Of a DNA stretch of 48,233 bases, positions 7,958-16,893 are shown piece by piece; the first letter of the stretch is position 1, and every line of letters begins with the position of its first letter. Under the pieces are notes generated by a model that made no database searches, was not told the origin of the DNA, and saw only the letters and a program-made list of their open reading frames with translations. This DNA is from Brevundimonas sp. (lineage in GTDB: Bacteria > Pseudomonadota > Alphaproteobacteria > Caulobacterales > Caulobacteraceae). Position numbers and translations under genes: made by a program. Location of the stretch: the NCBI GenBank assembly GCA_004296955.1, contig SCVB01000050.1, positions 1 through 48,233 of the forward strand. The letters are read 5' to 3'.

Positions 7958-9905
7958 TTGTTCTGTACGGATAAACGACGCGCGGCCGCAGCGGCCGCGT
8001 TGCTGTGCGCCCTGCCCGCGGCCGCCCATGCGGGCGCGCCCGGGGACGCGGAGACGATCGCCACCGCCCGGGCGACCGCCCAGGGCCAGGGCGGTCCGAC
8101 GGATCAGGATCTGGCGCGGATGTCGCTGGAAGAACTGTCCATGGTCGAGGTCGTCTCGGTCTCGCGCCGGCCCGAGGCCCTCGCCGACGCGGCGGCGGCC
8201 ATCTTCGTCATCTCGGCCGACGACATCCGGCGCTCGGGCGCGACCACCCTGCCGGAGGTGTTGCGGCTGGCCCCCAATCTGAACGTCCAGCGGGTCAATG
8301 CGGTCGACTATGCGATCAGCGCCCGCGGCTTCAACGGCTATGAGACCGCCAACAAACTGCTGGTCATGGTCGACGGGCGCAGCATCTATTCGACCCTGCA
8401 TTCGGGCGTCTTCTGGGACGCGCGCGACCTGGCGCTGGAGGACATCGAGCGGATCGAGGTCATCAGCGGACCGGGCGGGGCGCTGTACGGCGCCAACGCC
8501 ATGAACGGGGTGATCAACATCACCACCCGTTCGGCGCGGGACACGGTCGGTAGCCTGGTCAGTCTGGCGGCGGGCAACGAGGACGCCAGCGTGATGCTGC
8601 GCCACGGCGGGCGACTGGGCGAGACCGGGGCCTGGCGGGCGTATGTGCGGGCGTCCACGCACGACGACAGCTTCAGACCGGCGGGGGGAGACGCGACCGA
8701 CGGCGCCACGGGTCTGCGCGGCGGGGCGCGGCTGGACTGGAGCGCCGGGGTCAACGAACTGACCCTGCAGGGCGATGTGTTCGACAACGAATTGACCATC
8801 AACGAGGACTATTCGGGGACCGAGACCCGGGTCAGCGGCCGCAATGTGCTGGGACGCTGGGTGCGACCGCTGGCCAGCGGCGAATTCCGCATGCAGGCCT
8901 ATTACGACCGCTTCGAACGGGTCGAGCCCGGCACGGTCGAGGACAATGACACCTGGGACGTGTCGGCGCAGCAGACTCTCGACCGGGGCCGTCACCATCT
9001 CGTTTTCGGGGCCGGATACCGGTCGGTGCAGTCACGCTTCGCGGCGCCGCCGGGGGGGGGCCTTCCTCGACCCGGAGGAGCTGACCCTGACGCTGACCAA
9101 TGTCTTCGTCCAGGACCAGATCGCCCTGACCGACAGCCTGACGCTGACCCTCGGGGCCAAATACGAGGACAACAGTTTCTCGGGACAGGAATTCCTGCCC
9201 AATGTGCGTCTGGGCTGGAAGCGGCCGGGCGGCGATCTGGTCTGGGCCGCCGTCAGCCGCGCCAGCCGAACCCCCAACCGGATCGAGCGGGGCCTGACCC
9301 TGCCCGGCTTCCTGGTCGGCGGCGAGTTCCAGTCCGAGACGCTGACGGCCTGGGAGGCGGGCTACCGGGCCAATCCCCTGCCCCGGGCCTCCTTCTCGGT
9401 CTCGGCCTTCTACAATGTCTATGACGACCTGCGGACGACGTCGCTGAACCCGGCCACCTTCCTGCCGCTGAGCTTCACCAACGGCGGGGCGGGCGAGTCC
9501 TGGGGGATCGAGGCCTGGGGCAGTTATGACCTGACCGATCGCTGGCGGGTCAGCGCCGGGCTGAGCACGCTGGAGAAGGATTTCGCGGCCCCGCCCGAGG
9601 CGATGGACATTTCGGGCCTGGCTTCGGTCGGGGACGATCCCGGATATCAACTGCTGCTGCGGTCCCAGTCGCAGATCACCGACCGGATGGACCTGGACGT
9701 GCGGCTGCGCGCGGTGGACGCGCTCGCGGACGTCGACAGCCATGTCGAGGCCGACGTGCGGCTGGGCTGGCGACTGACGGACAGGCTTGAAGTCTCGGTG
9801 ACCGGTCAGAACCTGATCGAGGACCGCCGCATCGAGACCGGCGATCCGGTGCGCCGCCGCGCCTTCGGCCGCAGCGTCCACGCCGCCCTGCGCGCGAGCT
9901 TCTGA
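7958..9905 (+). pseudogene. TonB-dependent receptor, reading frame broken at a 9-G run
   Basis: An outer-membrane TonB-gated receptor. After a signal peptide (KRRAAAAAALLCALPAAAHA) it has SLEELSMVEVVSVSRR, a complete plug domain (VISADDIRR, LLVMVDGRSIYS, IERIEVISGPGGALYGANAMNGVINI) and then the barrel. The frame shifts within G9 at 9052-9060. With eight Gs the barrel continues in the other frame, from AFLDPEELTLTLTNVFVQDQ to a terminal R-x-x-F-type end at 9905, giving about 648 residues. The TTG start at 7958 follows a GGGGGAGCAGGGG ribosome site. It is followed after one base by yfiR. The break could be a true null, phase variation or a homopolymer sequencing error; everything downstream looks intact, which argues for a recent event or an error. 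Confidence 0.85.
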
Positions 9906-9906
9906 G

Positions 9907-10443
9907 ATGAGCCGGGGGGGACGGCTCCTCGTCATCCTTCTCGCCGTCGCCTGGACCCTCGCGGGACCGGCGGCGAGCCCGGCCACGGCCCAGAGCGATC
10001 TCGAATATTCGGTCAAGGCCAACTATCTGGTTCGCTTCGCGGCCTTCGTGGAATGGCCGCCACGGGCCTTCGCCGGCCCCCAGGCGCCGATGGTGATCTG
10101 CATCATGGGTCGCGACCCGTTCGGCGCGCGGCTGGAACGCGCGGCCCGGGGCCAGACCGCCTATGGACGCCCCCTGGCCATACGCCGCCCGGCGAGTCCC
10201 GAGGCCGCAGCCGGCTGCCACATCCTGTATCTCGGCGCCGGCGCGGCGGCCCCGCCGGCGGACAGTCGGACCGGGATGCTGCTGGTCACCGACGCGGCGG
10301 CGGCGGCGGACCGGGGGATGATCCATTTCGTGCTTCGCGACGCCCGCGTCCGGTTCCACATCGACGAACAGGCGGCCCGGCGCAGCGGTCTGGTGATCAG
10401 TTCGCGCCTGCTGAACCTGGCCCTTTCGGTGAGGGCCGACTGA
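9907..10443 (+). CDS. YfiR family periplasmic protein (DUF4154)
   Basis: 178 residues with a signal peptide ending near PATAQ. The YfiR/DUF4154 pattern follows: LEYSVKANYLVRFAAFVEWPP, then MVICIMGRDPFG, a central CHILYLG, and HFVLRDARVRFHID with ISSRLLNLA at the end. In Pseudomonas, YfiR sits in the periplasm and inhibits the CHASE8 domain of the diguanylate cyclase YfiN. Here it lies one base after the TonB receptor and one base before a histidine kinase whose sensor domain looks like CHASE8. It therefore probably controls that kinase instead. The family is clear; the partner is inferred from the operon. Confidence 0.88.
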   Translation: MSRGGRLLVILLAVAWTLAGPAASPATAQSDLEYSVKANYLVRFAAFVEWPPRAFAGPQAPMVICIMGRDPFGARLERAARGQTAYGRPLAIRRPASPEAAAGCHILYLGAGAAAPPADSRTGMLLVTDAAAAADRGMIHFVLRDARVRFHIDEQAARRSGLVISSRLLNLALSVRAD

Positions 10444-10444
10444 G

Positions 10445-12226
10445 ATGCAGCTGATCGCCCGTCTCAGGCATAGCCGCTTCCCCCTGCTGGCCCTGGGGTC
10501 GCTGCTGCTCCTGCTGATCGCGGGGGTGGCCATCGGCCTGGCGAGCGAACAGGCCCTCCGGCGCCAGATGGCCGACGAGGCCGGAGCCCAGGCCGACCTC
10601 CTGGCCTCGGCCGTCAGCGGAGCCCTGGCCTTCGACGACCGGGCCGCGGCCCAGGACTATGTCGATGCGGTCCAGGTCAATCCGAACGTCCTGGCGGCGG
10701 CGATCTATGACGAGAACAACCGGCTGGTCGCCAGCTTCACCCGTCCCGGCGAGACCCTCCGACCCGTCGCCGTTCCGCGCGGCCGCACCACCCTGTTCCA
10801 GGACGGCCGGCTCTATGTGGTGCGGCCGGTCGAGGAAGGCGGCCAGAGACTGGGAACGGCCCGCCTGCGCCTGCGGGACACGCCGGCCTCGCAGACCTTC
10901 AGCCGCTACGCCGGCCTGGTGCTGGTGCTCGGCCTGTCCGGTCTGGTGGTCATCGTGCTGGCGGTGGCCCAGGGGGCGCTGCGCCGCGCCAACCGGGAAC
11001 TGGCCAACCGGGCGGAGATCCTGATCGAGACCAACGACCTGCTGCACCAGCAGATGGCCGAGCGGGAAAAGGCCGAGGAGGCGCTGCGCCAGAGCCAGAA
11101 GATGGAGGCCATTGGCCGGCTGACCGGCGGCATCGCCCATGACTTCAACAATCTGCTGATGGTGGCCTCCAGCGGCGTGGAGCTGCTGGACCGGACCAGC
11201 GACCCGGACCGGCGCAAGGCCCTGATCGAGGGGGTGCGGCAGGCGGTCGAACGCGGCGCCGCCCTGACCCGCCAGATGCTGGCCTTCTCGCGGCGGGCGC
11301 CGCTCAGGACCGAGGTGCTGCATCTGCCGGCCCGGATCGAGGGTCTGCGCTTCCTGCTCGACCGGGCCCTGCGCGAGGATATCGAGGTGGTGCTGGACCT
11401 GCCGGACGACCTGTGGCGGATCGAGGCCGATCCGGGCGAGCTGGAGCTGGCCCTGCTCAATCTGGCGGTCAATGCGCGCGACGCCATGCCGACCGGCGGC
11501 CGGATCACCCTGTCGGCGCGCAACGCGCCCGGCGTCGACGGCGCGGCGGACATGGTCCGCCTGATCGTGTCCGACACCGGCACCGGCATGTCCGAGGCGG
11601 TGGCCTCGCGGGTCTTCGAACCCTTCTTCACCACCAAGGAGGTCGGCCGCGGCACCGGCCTGGGCCTGTCGCAGGTCTATGGATTCGTGCGCTCGTCCGG
11701 CGGCGAGATCACGGTGGAATCGGCCGAGGAGGTCGGCGCCACCTTCACCCTGAGCCTGCCCCGCACCGAAAAGGCGTTGGCGGAACCGGCGACGCCGGCG
11801 GCGGGACCCGATCCGGAGCGGACCTCGCGCAAGGCCGAGGGCCGGCTGCTGCTGGTCGAGGACGACGACGCCGTCGCGGCGGGAGTCGGCCACATGGTCC
11901 GGGATCTGGGCTACACCTATGTCCGGGCGGCCGAGGCCGCGGACGCCCTGCGCCTGCTGGAACAGGGCGAGCGGTTCGACCTGGTGTTCTCGGACATGGT
12001 CATGCCGGGCGACATGGACGGCCTGGCCCTGGCCAAGGCGATCCGCGAACGCGATCCGGACCTGCCGGTGGTCCTGACCACCGGCTTCAGCGAGGCGGCG
12101 GCGGCGGCGACGGCGGAGCGGTTCAGGCTGCTGGCCAAACCCTATGGCATCGACGCCCTCGCCGCCGCCCTGGGCGAAACCCTGAATGCGGCGCGCGAGG
12201 CAGGGGGCGGCGCGAAGGCGGGCTGA
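10445..12226 (+). CDS. Hybrid sensor histidine kinase with CHASE8-like sensor and receiver domain
   Basis: 593 residues. Transmembrane helices at ~13-33 and ~155-178 enclose a periplasmic domain of about 120 residues whose pattern ([41 protein letters not shown]) resembles CHASE8. A coiled coil (180-220), without an obvious HAMP, leads to the phospho-acceptor His232 in GGIAHDFNN. Then come the N-box [11 protein letters not shown], the G-boxes DTGTGM and GRGTGLGLS, and a C-terminal receiver with acidic VEDDD (471-475), acceptor Asp517 in SDMVMPG and Lys565. It follows yfiR after one base. No output regulator is encoded nearby, so phosphate must pass to a protein elsewhere, or the receiver is inhibitory. 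Confidence 0.93.
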   Translation: MQLIARLRHSRFPLLALGSLLLLLIAGVAIGLASEQALRRQMADEAGAQADLLASAVSGALAFDDRAAAQDYVDAVQVNPNVLAAAIYDENNRLVASFTRPGETLRPVAVPRGRTTLFQDGRLYVVRPVEEGGQRLGTARLRLRDTPASQTFSRYAGLVLVLGLSGLVVIVLAVAQGALRRANRELANRAEILIETNDLLHQQMAEREKAEEALRQSQKMEAIGRLTGGIAHDFNNLLMVASSGVELLDRTSDPDRRKALIEGVRQAVERGAALTRQMLAFSRRAPLRTEVLHLPARIEGLRFLLDRALREDIEVVLDLPDDLWRIEADPGELELALLNLAVNARDAMPTGGRITLSARNAPGVDGAADMVRLIVSDTGTGMSEAVASRVFEPFFTTKEVGRGTGLGLSQVYGFVRSSGGEITVESAEEVGATFTLSLPRTEKALAEPATPAAGPDPERTSRKAEGRLLLVEDDDAVAAGVGHMVRDLGYTYVRAAEAADALRLLEQGERFDLVFSDMVMPGDMDGLALAKAIRERDPDLPVVLTTGFSEAAAAATAERFRLLAKPYGIDALAAALGETLNAAREAGGGAKAG

Positions 12227-12231
12227 GGCAG

Positions 12232-12263
12232 CCGGCCCCGACGGACGAATCCATCAGGGCCGG
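12232..12263. terminator. Possible hairpin between convergent genes
   Basis: CCGGCCC (12232-12238) pairs with GGGCCGG (12257-12263) around an 18-base loop, between the convergent kinase and DUF4168 genes. There is no T-run, so the terminator role is weak. Confidence 0.25.
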
Positions 12264-12271
12264 GCGCCGGA

Positions 12272-12874
12272 TCAGCTGTTGCGGCGGGCGTCGGCGACCG
12301 CGAGACGGGCGCGCAGATGGGCGTCCTGGGACACGGCGCCGGAGATGGCGTTGAAGCGCTCGAGGGCCAGACCCGAGGCCTCGATGGCGGCGGCCATCTG
12401 CGCCTGCTGTTCGGCGTTGGGCGCGGCGCCGTTGAGGGCGGCGGCGATTGGCTGCACGGCGGCCATGGCGACGGAGAACTGATCGACCTCGGCGTCGGTG
12501 ACGGCGGCGGCCGCCGAGCCGGCGGGCGACGGATCGGTCGCGGCCAGTTCCGCACGGGCGCGGACCACCGGATCAGCGGAAACGGCGGCCGAGATGGCGT
12601 TGAAGCGCGTCAGCGCCAGACCCGAGGCCTCGATCGCGGCGGCCATCTGCGCCTGTTGTTCGGGGGTCGGTGCAGAGCCGGCGGCGGCGGCGATCGGCCG
12701 GACCGCCTCCATCGCTTCCGCGAAACTGCGCAGTTCGGCATCGCTGATGGCGTCGGCGTTCCCGGCGAGGCCGGCCTGCGAGGGGGCGGCGGCGAGCGGG
12801 GCGGCGACGGCGGGCAGGGCGGCGGCGCCGGTCAGAACGGCGCAGGAGACGGCGGCGAGAAGCAGGTTACGCAT
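12272..12874 (-). CDS. Secreted protein with two tandem DUF4168-like repeats
   Basis: 200 residues: a signal peptide (MRNLLLAAVSCAVLTGAAAL, cleavage near AVAAP), then two copies of one ~70-residue helical unit. Each unit reads approximately D-A-E-x-x-x-F-x-x-A-M-x-A-V-x-P-I-A-A, then EQQAQMAAAIEASGLAL, then RFNAIS-x-AVS. Copies begin near residues 44 and 126. The pattern matches DUF4168, usually present once. The start ATG at 12874 has AAGGA upstream. It probably acts in the periplasm; the function is unknown. It is convergent with the hybrid kinase gene, with no co-transcribed neighbour. Confidence 0.75.
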   Translation of the reverse strand: MRNLLLAAVSCAVLTGAAALPAVAAPLAAAPSQAGLAGNADAISDAELRSFAEAMEAVRPIAAAAGSAPTPEQQAQMAAAIEASGLALTRFNAISAAVSADPVVRARAELAATDPSPAGSAAAAVTDAEVDQFSVAMAAVQPIAAALNGAAPNAEQQAQMAAAIEASGLALERFNAISGAVSQDAHLRARLAVADARRNS

Positions 12875-13055
12875 GGGGAGTCCTTACATGGCTCCGCTGG
12901 TCGGACCGGAGGCCCGTGCGCGCGAATACGGTTTCGCGCGACCCGCAGGCGCGGAGGGAACGGGAGGATGCGGGATGGCCCAGCCTAGAACAGCCAGGCC
13001 CGCACGGCAAATCCGCGCGCCGCGCCCCCGGCCGTCCGGCGGCGCCGGTCGGGCG

Positions 13056-13208
13056 TCAGTCTTCCTCGAGCGGCGGCAGGCCGGCTTCCTTGCGGGCGGC
13101 GGCGGCGGCCTTCTTCTCGGCCTTGGCGGCGGCCTTTTCGGCGGCCTTTTTGGCGTCAGCGCGATCGCGTTCCTGACGTTCGAAACTGTAGTTGGGCTTT
13201 CGGGCCAT
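13056..13208 (-). CDS. Small lysine/alanine-rich conserved protein, 50 residues
   Basis: A 50-residue protein starting MARKPNYSFERQERDRADAK, followed by an alternating Lys/Ala/Glu helix (KKAAEKAAAKAEKKAAAAAR) and ending GLPPLEED. The MARKPNYxFERxER start is, in my recollection, shared by many short alphaproteobacterial hypothetical proteins. The ATG at 13208 is preceded by AAGAAGAG. It is probably cytosolic and highly helical. A longer frame upstream to 13325 exists but has no conserved sequence. Function unknown. Confidence 0.7.
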   Translation of the reverse strand: MARKPNYSFERQERDRADAKKAAEKAAAKAEKKAAAAARKEAGLPPLEED

Positions 13209-13331
13209 GGGCGGCTCTTCTTTCTTCGTTGCGCTGACGCGCGTCGCGCCAGTGGGGCGCAGGTAGCGCTGCACAGGCGCCCTTGTGCGCCCAAGGTGGG
13301 GCAAGCGGGGAGCCGGGGCAACCATTGACGG

Positions 13332-13808
13332 TCAATCGACCGCGACGATCTCGACGGTGCGGCCGGCGACGAGGGCTTCGTCCCCGACCTGTTTGCCCAT
13401 CAGGGCCACGGCGAGGGGCGAGACATGGCTGACCGAACCGGCGGCGGGATCGGCCTCGTCCTCGCCGGTGATGCGCCAGGTCTGCGGCCGGCCGTCCTCG
13501 CGCTCGATGGTGACCGAGCCGCCGAAGCGGACGCGGCCGTCGGCCTCGGTCTCGACCAGCTGGGCGGTGGCGCGGCGGGCCGACCAGTAACGCAGGTCGC
13601 GGGTGGCGCGGGCCATGGCGGTGCGGTCGGCCTCGATATCGCCCTGGGCCTGGGCCGCGCTGTAAGCGGCGCGCGCCGAGGCGAGGGCGGCCTCGATCGC
13701 GGCCAGGCCCGTGGGGGTGACCAGGTTCGGGTGGGGCGATATCGGACGGTCGGGAAGATCGGCGGCCGTGGCCTCCAGATCTTCCTCGCGGGTGAAGGCG
13801 ACGCTCAT
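13332..13808 (-). CDS. GreA/GreB family elongation factor-like protein
   Basis: 158 residues with the Gre-factor layout: an N-terminal coiled region (~30-80; TPTGLAAIEAALASAR, DLRYWSARRATAQLV), then the C-terminal FKBP-like domain. The latter has V-R-F-G-G-S-V-T-I with a glutamate-rich exchange, ITGEDEADPAAGSVSHVSPLAVALMGKQVGD and ending TVEIVAVD. True GreA/GreB bind the RNA polymerase secondary channel and stimulate transcript cleavage through acidic residues at the coiled-coil tip. The tip here (ASARAAYSAAQAQGDIEADR) keeps an acidic patch. It could be a Gre paralogue or an Rnk-like anti-Gre protein. Divergent from the flavoprotein gene. Confidence 0.75.
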   Translation of the reverse strand: MSVAFTREEDLEATAADLPDRPISPHPNLVTPTGLAAIEAALASARAAYSAAQAQGDIEADRTAMARATRDLRYWSARRATAQLVETEADGRVRFGGSVTIEREDGRPQTWRITGEDEADPAAGSVSHVSPLAVALMGKQVGDEALVAGRTVEIVAVD

Positions 13809-13866
13809 GGGGGATGAGCGTATGGCGGCTCGCGGCGTTCCGGTCCATCAGGGAGGGATGACCGTG

Positions 13867-15084
13867 ATGAAGACTGTGCATGTGATCGGGGCCGGGCCGG
13901 CCGGGCTGATGGCGGCCGAGCGGCTGGCCCAGGCGGGGCTGAAGGTGGTGGTCCACGAGGCCATGCCCTCGCCGGCGCGCAAATTCCTGATGGCCGGGCG
14001 GGGCGGGCTGAACCTGACGCATTCGGAGGGGCTGGAGGGGTTCGTCGGGCGGTATGGCGAGGCCGCCGGAACGGTCGCGGGATGGCTGGAGCGGTTTTCG
14101 CCGACCCATCTGGTCGGCTGGGCCGAGGGGCTGGGGCAGGCGACGTTCACGGGGTCGTCGGGGCGGGTGTTCCCGCGGGCGATGAAGGCCTCGCCTCTGT
14201 TGCGGGCCTGGCTGGGGCGGCTGAACGCGCTGGGGGTCGAAGTGCGGACGCGGTCGCGCTGCGCCGGTCCCGGCGACGGCGGCTGGGCGTTCGAGACGCC
14301 GGAGGGCGAGCGGGTCGAGACGCCGGACGCCGTGGTGCTGGCGCTGGGCGGGGCCAGCTGGCCGCGGCTGGGGTCGGACGGGGGCTGGCGCGGATGGCTG
14401 GAGGCCGCCGGCGTGGCGGTCGCGCCGTTCCGGCCGTCGAACGTCGGCTTCGATGTGGCGTGGAGCGAGGTGTTCGCAGACCGGTTCGCCGGCGAGCCGC
14501 TGAAGCCGGTCGCCCTGACGCACGGGGAGCGGACGGTGCGCGGCGAGGCGATGGTGACGCGCTACGGCCTCGAGGGCGGGGCGGTCTACGCCCTGTCGGC
14601 GGGGTTGAGGGACGCGATCGAACAGGACGGGACGGCGGTCCTGACCGTGGACCTGCGGCCCGATCTGTCGGTCGAGGCGCTGGCGGGGCGGCTGGCGAAG
14701 CCGCGCGGCAAGGACAGCGCGACCAACTGGCTGAGGAAGGTCGCGGGCCTGTCGCCGGCGGCGGTCGGGCTGTTGCGCGAGATCCCGGGCGAGCTGCCGG
14801 CGGGGGCGGACAAGCTGGCCAGGCGGATCAAGGCGGTGCGGCTGACCCTGACCGGGGTGCAGGGGCTGGCGCGGGCGATCTCCTCGGCGGGCGGGGTGAG
14901 GCTGGACCAGGTTGACGAGGGGCTGATGCTCACGGCCCTGCCCGGCGTCTTCGTCGCGGGCGAGATGCTGGACTGGGAGGCGCCGACGGGCGGCTATCTG
15001 CTGCAGGCGTCGATGGCCTCGGGCGTGGTCGCGGCCGAGGGCGTGCTGCGCTGGCTGGAGACGCGCCAGCGCTCGACACCGTGA
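13867..15084 (+). CDS. NAD(P)/FAD-dependent oxidoreductase, TIGR03862/BaiN-like flavoprotein
   Basis: About 405 residues beginning MKTVHVIGAGPAGLMAAERL, a Rossmann FAD-binding motif (GxGxxG) with a downstream Glu in VVVHEAMPSPARKFLMAGRGGLN. The KFLMAGRGGLNLT segment and the late VFVAGEMLDWEAPTGGYLLQ mark the HI0933/BaiN-like flavoprotein family. The exact reaction is unknown. The start at 13867 sits 9 bases after GGGAGGG; ATG 13858 and GTG 13864 are alternatives. It is transcribed away from the Gre-like gene, and the M28 peptidase lies 65 bases downstream. No membrane segment. Confidence 0.85.
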   Translation: MKTVHVIGAGPAGLMAAERLAQAGLKVVVHEAMPSPARKFLMAGRGGLNLTHSEGLEGFVGRYGEAAGTVAGWLERFSPTHLVGWAEGLGQATFTGSSGRVFPRAMKASPLLRAWLGRLNALGVEVRTRSRCAGPGDGGWAFETPEGERVETPDAVVLALGGASWPRLGSDGGWRGWLEAAGVAVAPFRPSNVGFDVAWSEVFADRFAGEPLKPVALTHGERTVRGEAMVTRYGLEGGAVYALSAGLRDAIEQDGTAVLTVDLRPDLSVEALAGRLAKPRGKDSATNWLRKVAGLSPAAVGLLREIPGELPAGADKLARRIKAVRLTLTGVQGLARAISSAGGVRLDQVDEGLMLTALPGVFVAGEMLDWEAPTGGYLLQASMASGVVAAEGVLRWLETRQRSTP

Positions 15085-15149
15085 CGCTCGACAGGGGGCG
15101 CCGGGCGGGTCAGGTTGCGTCTCCCCCTCCCCGGTTCCGGATCGTTCCC

Positions 15150-16799
15150 ATGCGCGTCTCCCGCCTGACCCTTCTCGTTTCCGCCGCCGTCCTGGCCCTG
15201 TCCGCCGGCGGGGCGCTGGCGCAGCAGGCCGCGCCGCACGCCGAGGGGGCGCGGCTGAACGAGCATGTGCGGGTGCTGGCCTCGGACGAGTTCGAGGGCC
15301 GCGGGGTGGCGACGCCCGGCGAGCAGAAGACGGTCGACTATCTGGTCGCCCAGTTCCAGGCCCTGGGGCTGGAGCCCGGCGGGCCGGACGGCCAGTGGGT
15401 GCAGACGGCCCAGCTGGGGCGGACGCGGCAGGATGGACCGGCCACGATCACGGTGACGGCGGGCGGCGCGACCCGGGCGCTGGAGCGCGGTCCGGATATT
15501 CTGGTGTCGAGCGACCGGCCGGTCGACCGCATCACCGTCACGGACGCGGAGGTGGTCTTCGCCGGCTATGGCGTCAGCGCGCCCGAGCGGGGCTGGGACG
15601 ACTTCAAGGGCATGGACCTCAAGGGCAAGGTCCTGCTGGTCATCGTCAACGATCCCGATTTCGGCGCGCCCGAGGGGCATCCGGTGGCGGGGCGGTTCGA
15701 CGGCAACGCCATGACCTTCTACGGCCGCTGGACCTACAAATTCCAGGAGGCGGCGCGGCAGGGGGCGGCGGCGGTGCTGGTGATCCACGACACGGCCGGC
15801 GCCGGCTATGGCTGGAGCGTGCTGGAGGGGTCCTCGACGGCGCCCAAATTCGACATCGTCCGCGCCGACCCCGACGCCGAGCGGGTTCCGGCCCAGGGCT
15901 GGATCCAGGGACCGGTCGCCGAACAGCTGTTCCGCGACGCCGGCCTCGACTACGCCGCCCTGCGCGCGGCGGCGCGGACGCCGGAGTTCACGCCGGTGAC
16001 GCTGGACGGGGTGACTCTGTCGATCGACTTCGGCCAGACCGCCGACCGGATCGAGAGCCGCAACGTGCTGGCCCGGATTCCGGGCGCCGGCCATCCGGAC
16101 GAGACGGTGCTGTACGGCGCCCACTGGGACGCCTTCGGCCGGGCGACGCCGGTGGGCGACGACGACATCTATAACGGCGCCGTCGACAATGCGACGGGCG
16201 TGGCCGGGCTGATCGAGCTGGCGCGGCTGTTCAAGGCGGGGCCGGCCCCCGACCGGTCGGTGGTGTTCGCCGCCTGGACGGCCGAGGAGGCCGGACTGCT
16301 GGGAGCCGAATACTACGCCGCCAATCCGGTCTGGCCGCTGGAGACGACGGTGGCCAACATCAATATGGACTCCCTGCTGCCGGGGACCGAGGTCTCGCCG
16401 CAGATCGTGGTCATGGGCGCGGGCAAGAGCGAGACGGACGCCTGGCTGGAGCGCCGCGCGACCGAACAGGGCCGGACCCTGATCCCCGACCCGGCGCCCC
16501 AGGCCGGCGGCTTTTACCGCTCGGACCATTTCCCGCTGGCGCGGATGGGGGTGCCGGCCCTGTTCGGGGCGGCCGGGTTCACCGGACACAATGAAGCCAG
16601 CCGGGATTATGTGGCCAACCGCTATCACAAGCCGTCGGACGCGTGGTCGAGCGACTGGGTGATGGACGCGGCGGCGGTCGACGTGGACCTGCTGTATCTG
16701 GTGGGCCGCGACCTGGCCGACAGCCGCGACTGGCCGGAGTGGAAGGCCGGGGCGGAGTTCGAGGCGGCGCGGCAGGCGTCGGCGGCGATGCGGGAGTAG
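15150..16799 (+). CDS. M28 family zinc aminopeptidase, secreted
   Basis: 549 residues starting MRVSRLTLLVSAAVLALSAG, a signal peptide cleaved near GALAQ. A protease-associated (PA) type insert lies at ~110-260 (VVFAGYGVSAPERGWDDFKG, GKVLLVIVNDPDF). The M28 core follows with all zinc ligands visible: His in GAHWDAFG, Asp in VDNATGVAG, Glu-Glu in TAEEAGLLGAEYY, Asp in NINMDSL and the final His in SDHFPLARMGVPALF. It probably releases N-terminal residues from peptides in the periplasm. Located directly after the flavoprotein gene. Confidence 0.93.
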   Translation: MRVSRLTLLVSAAVLALSAGGALAQQAAPHAEGARLNEHVRVLASDEFEGRGVATPGEQKTVDYLVAQFQALGLEPGGPDGQWVQTAQLGRTRQDGPATITVTAGGATRALERGPDILVSSDRPVDRITVTDAEVVFAGYGVSAPERGWDDFKGMDLKGKVLLVIVNDPDFGAPEGHPVAGRFDGNAMTFYGRWTYKFQEAARQGAAAVLVIHDTAGAGYGWSVLEGSSTAPKFDIVRADPDAERVPAQGWIQGPVAEQLFRDAGLDYAALRAAARTPEFTPVTLDGVTLSIDFGQTADRIESRNVLARIPGAGHPDETVLYGAHWDAFGRATPVGDDDIYNGAVDNATGVAGLIELARLFKAGPAPDRSVVFAAWTAEEAGLLGAEYYAANPVWPLETTVANINMDSLLPGTEVSPQIVVMGAGKSETDAWLERRATEQGRTLIPDPAPQAGGFYRSDHFPLARMGVPALFGAAGFTGHNEASRDYVANRYHKPSDAWSSDWVMDAAAVDVDLLYLVGRDLADSRDWPEWKAGAEFEAARQASAAMRE

Positions 16800-16829
16800 A
16801 CGACAGCGCGGAGAGTTCGTCCGTCATCA

Positions 16830-16885
16830 ACCCGGGGCGAACGCCAAAAGGCGAGCCGTGGCTGGCCGCGTCAGGCGCCCCGGGT
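16830..16885. repeat. Inverted repeat between convergent genes
   Basis: ACCCGGGGCG (16830-16839) and its exact complement CGCCCCGGGT (16876-16885) bracket a 36-base GC-rich segment containing a smaller GCC-AAAA-GGC hairpin. It lies between the M28 gene stop and the stop of the opposing gene, where it may stop transcription from both sides. No clear T-run. Confidence 0.4.
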
Positions 16886-16893
16886 CGGATTGA

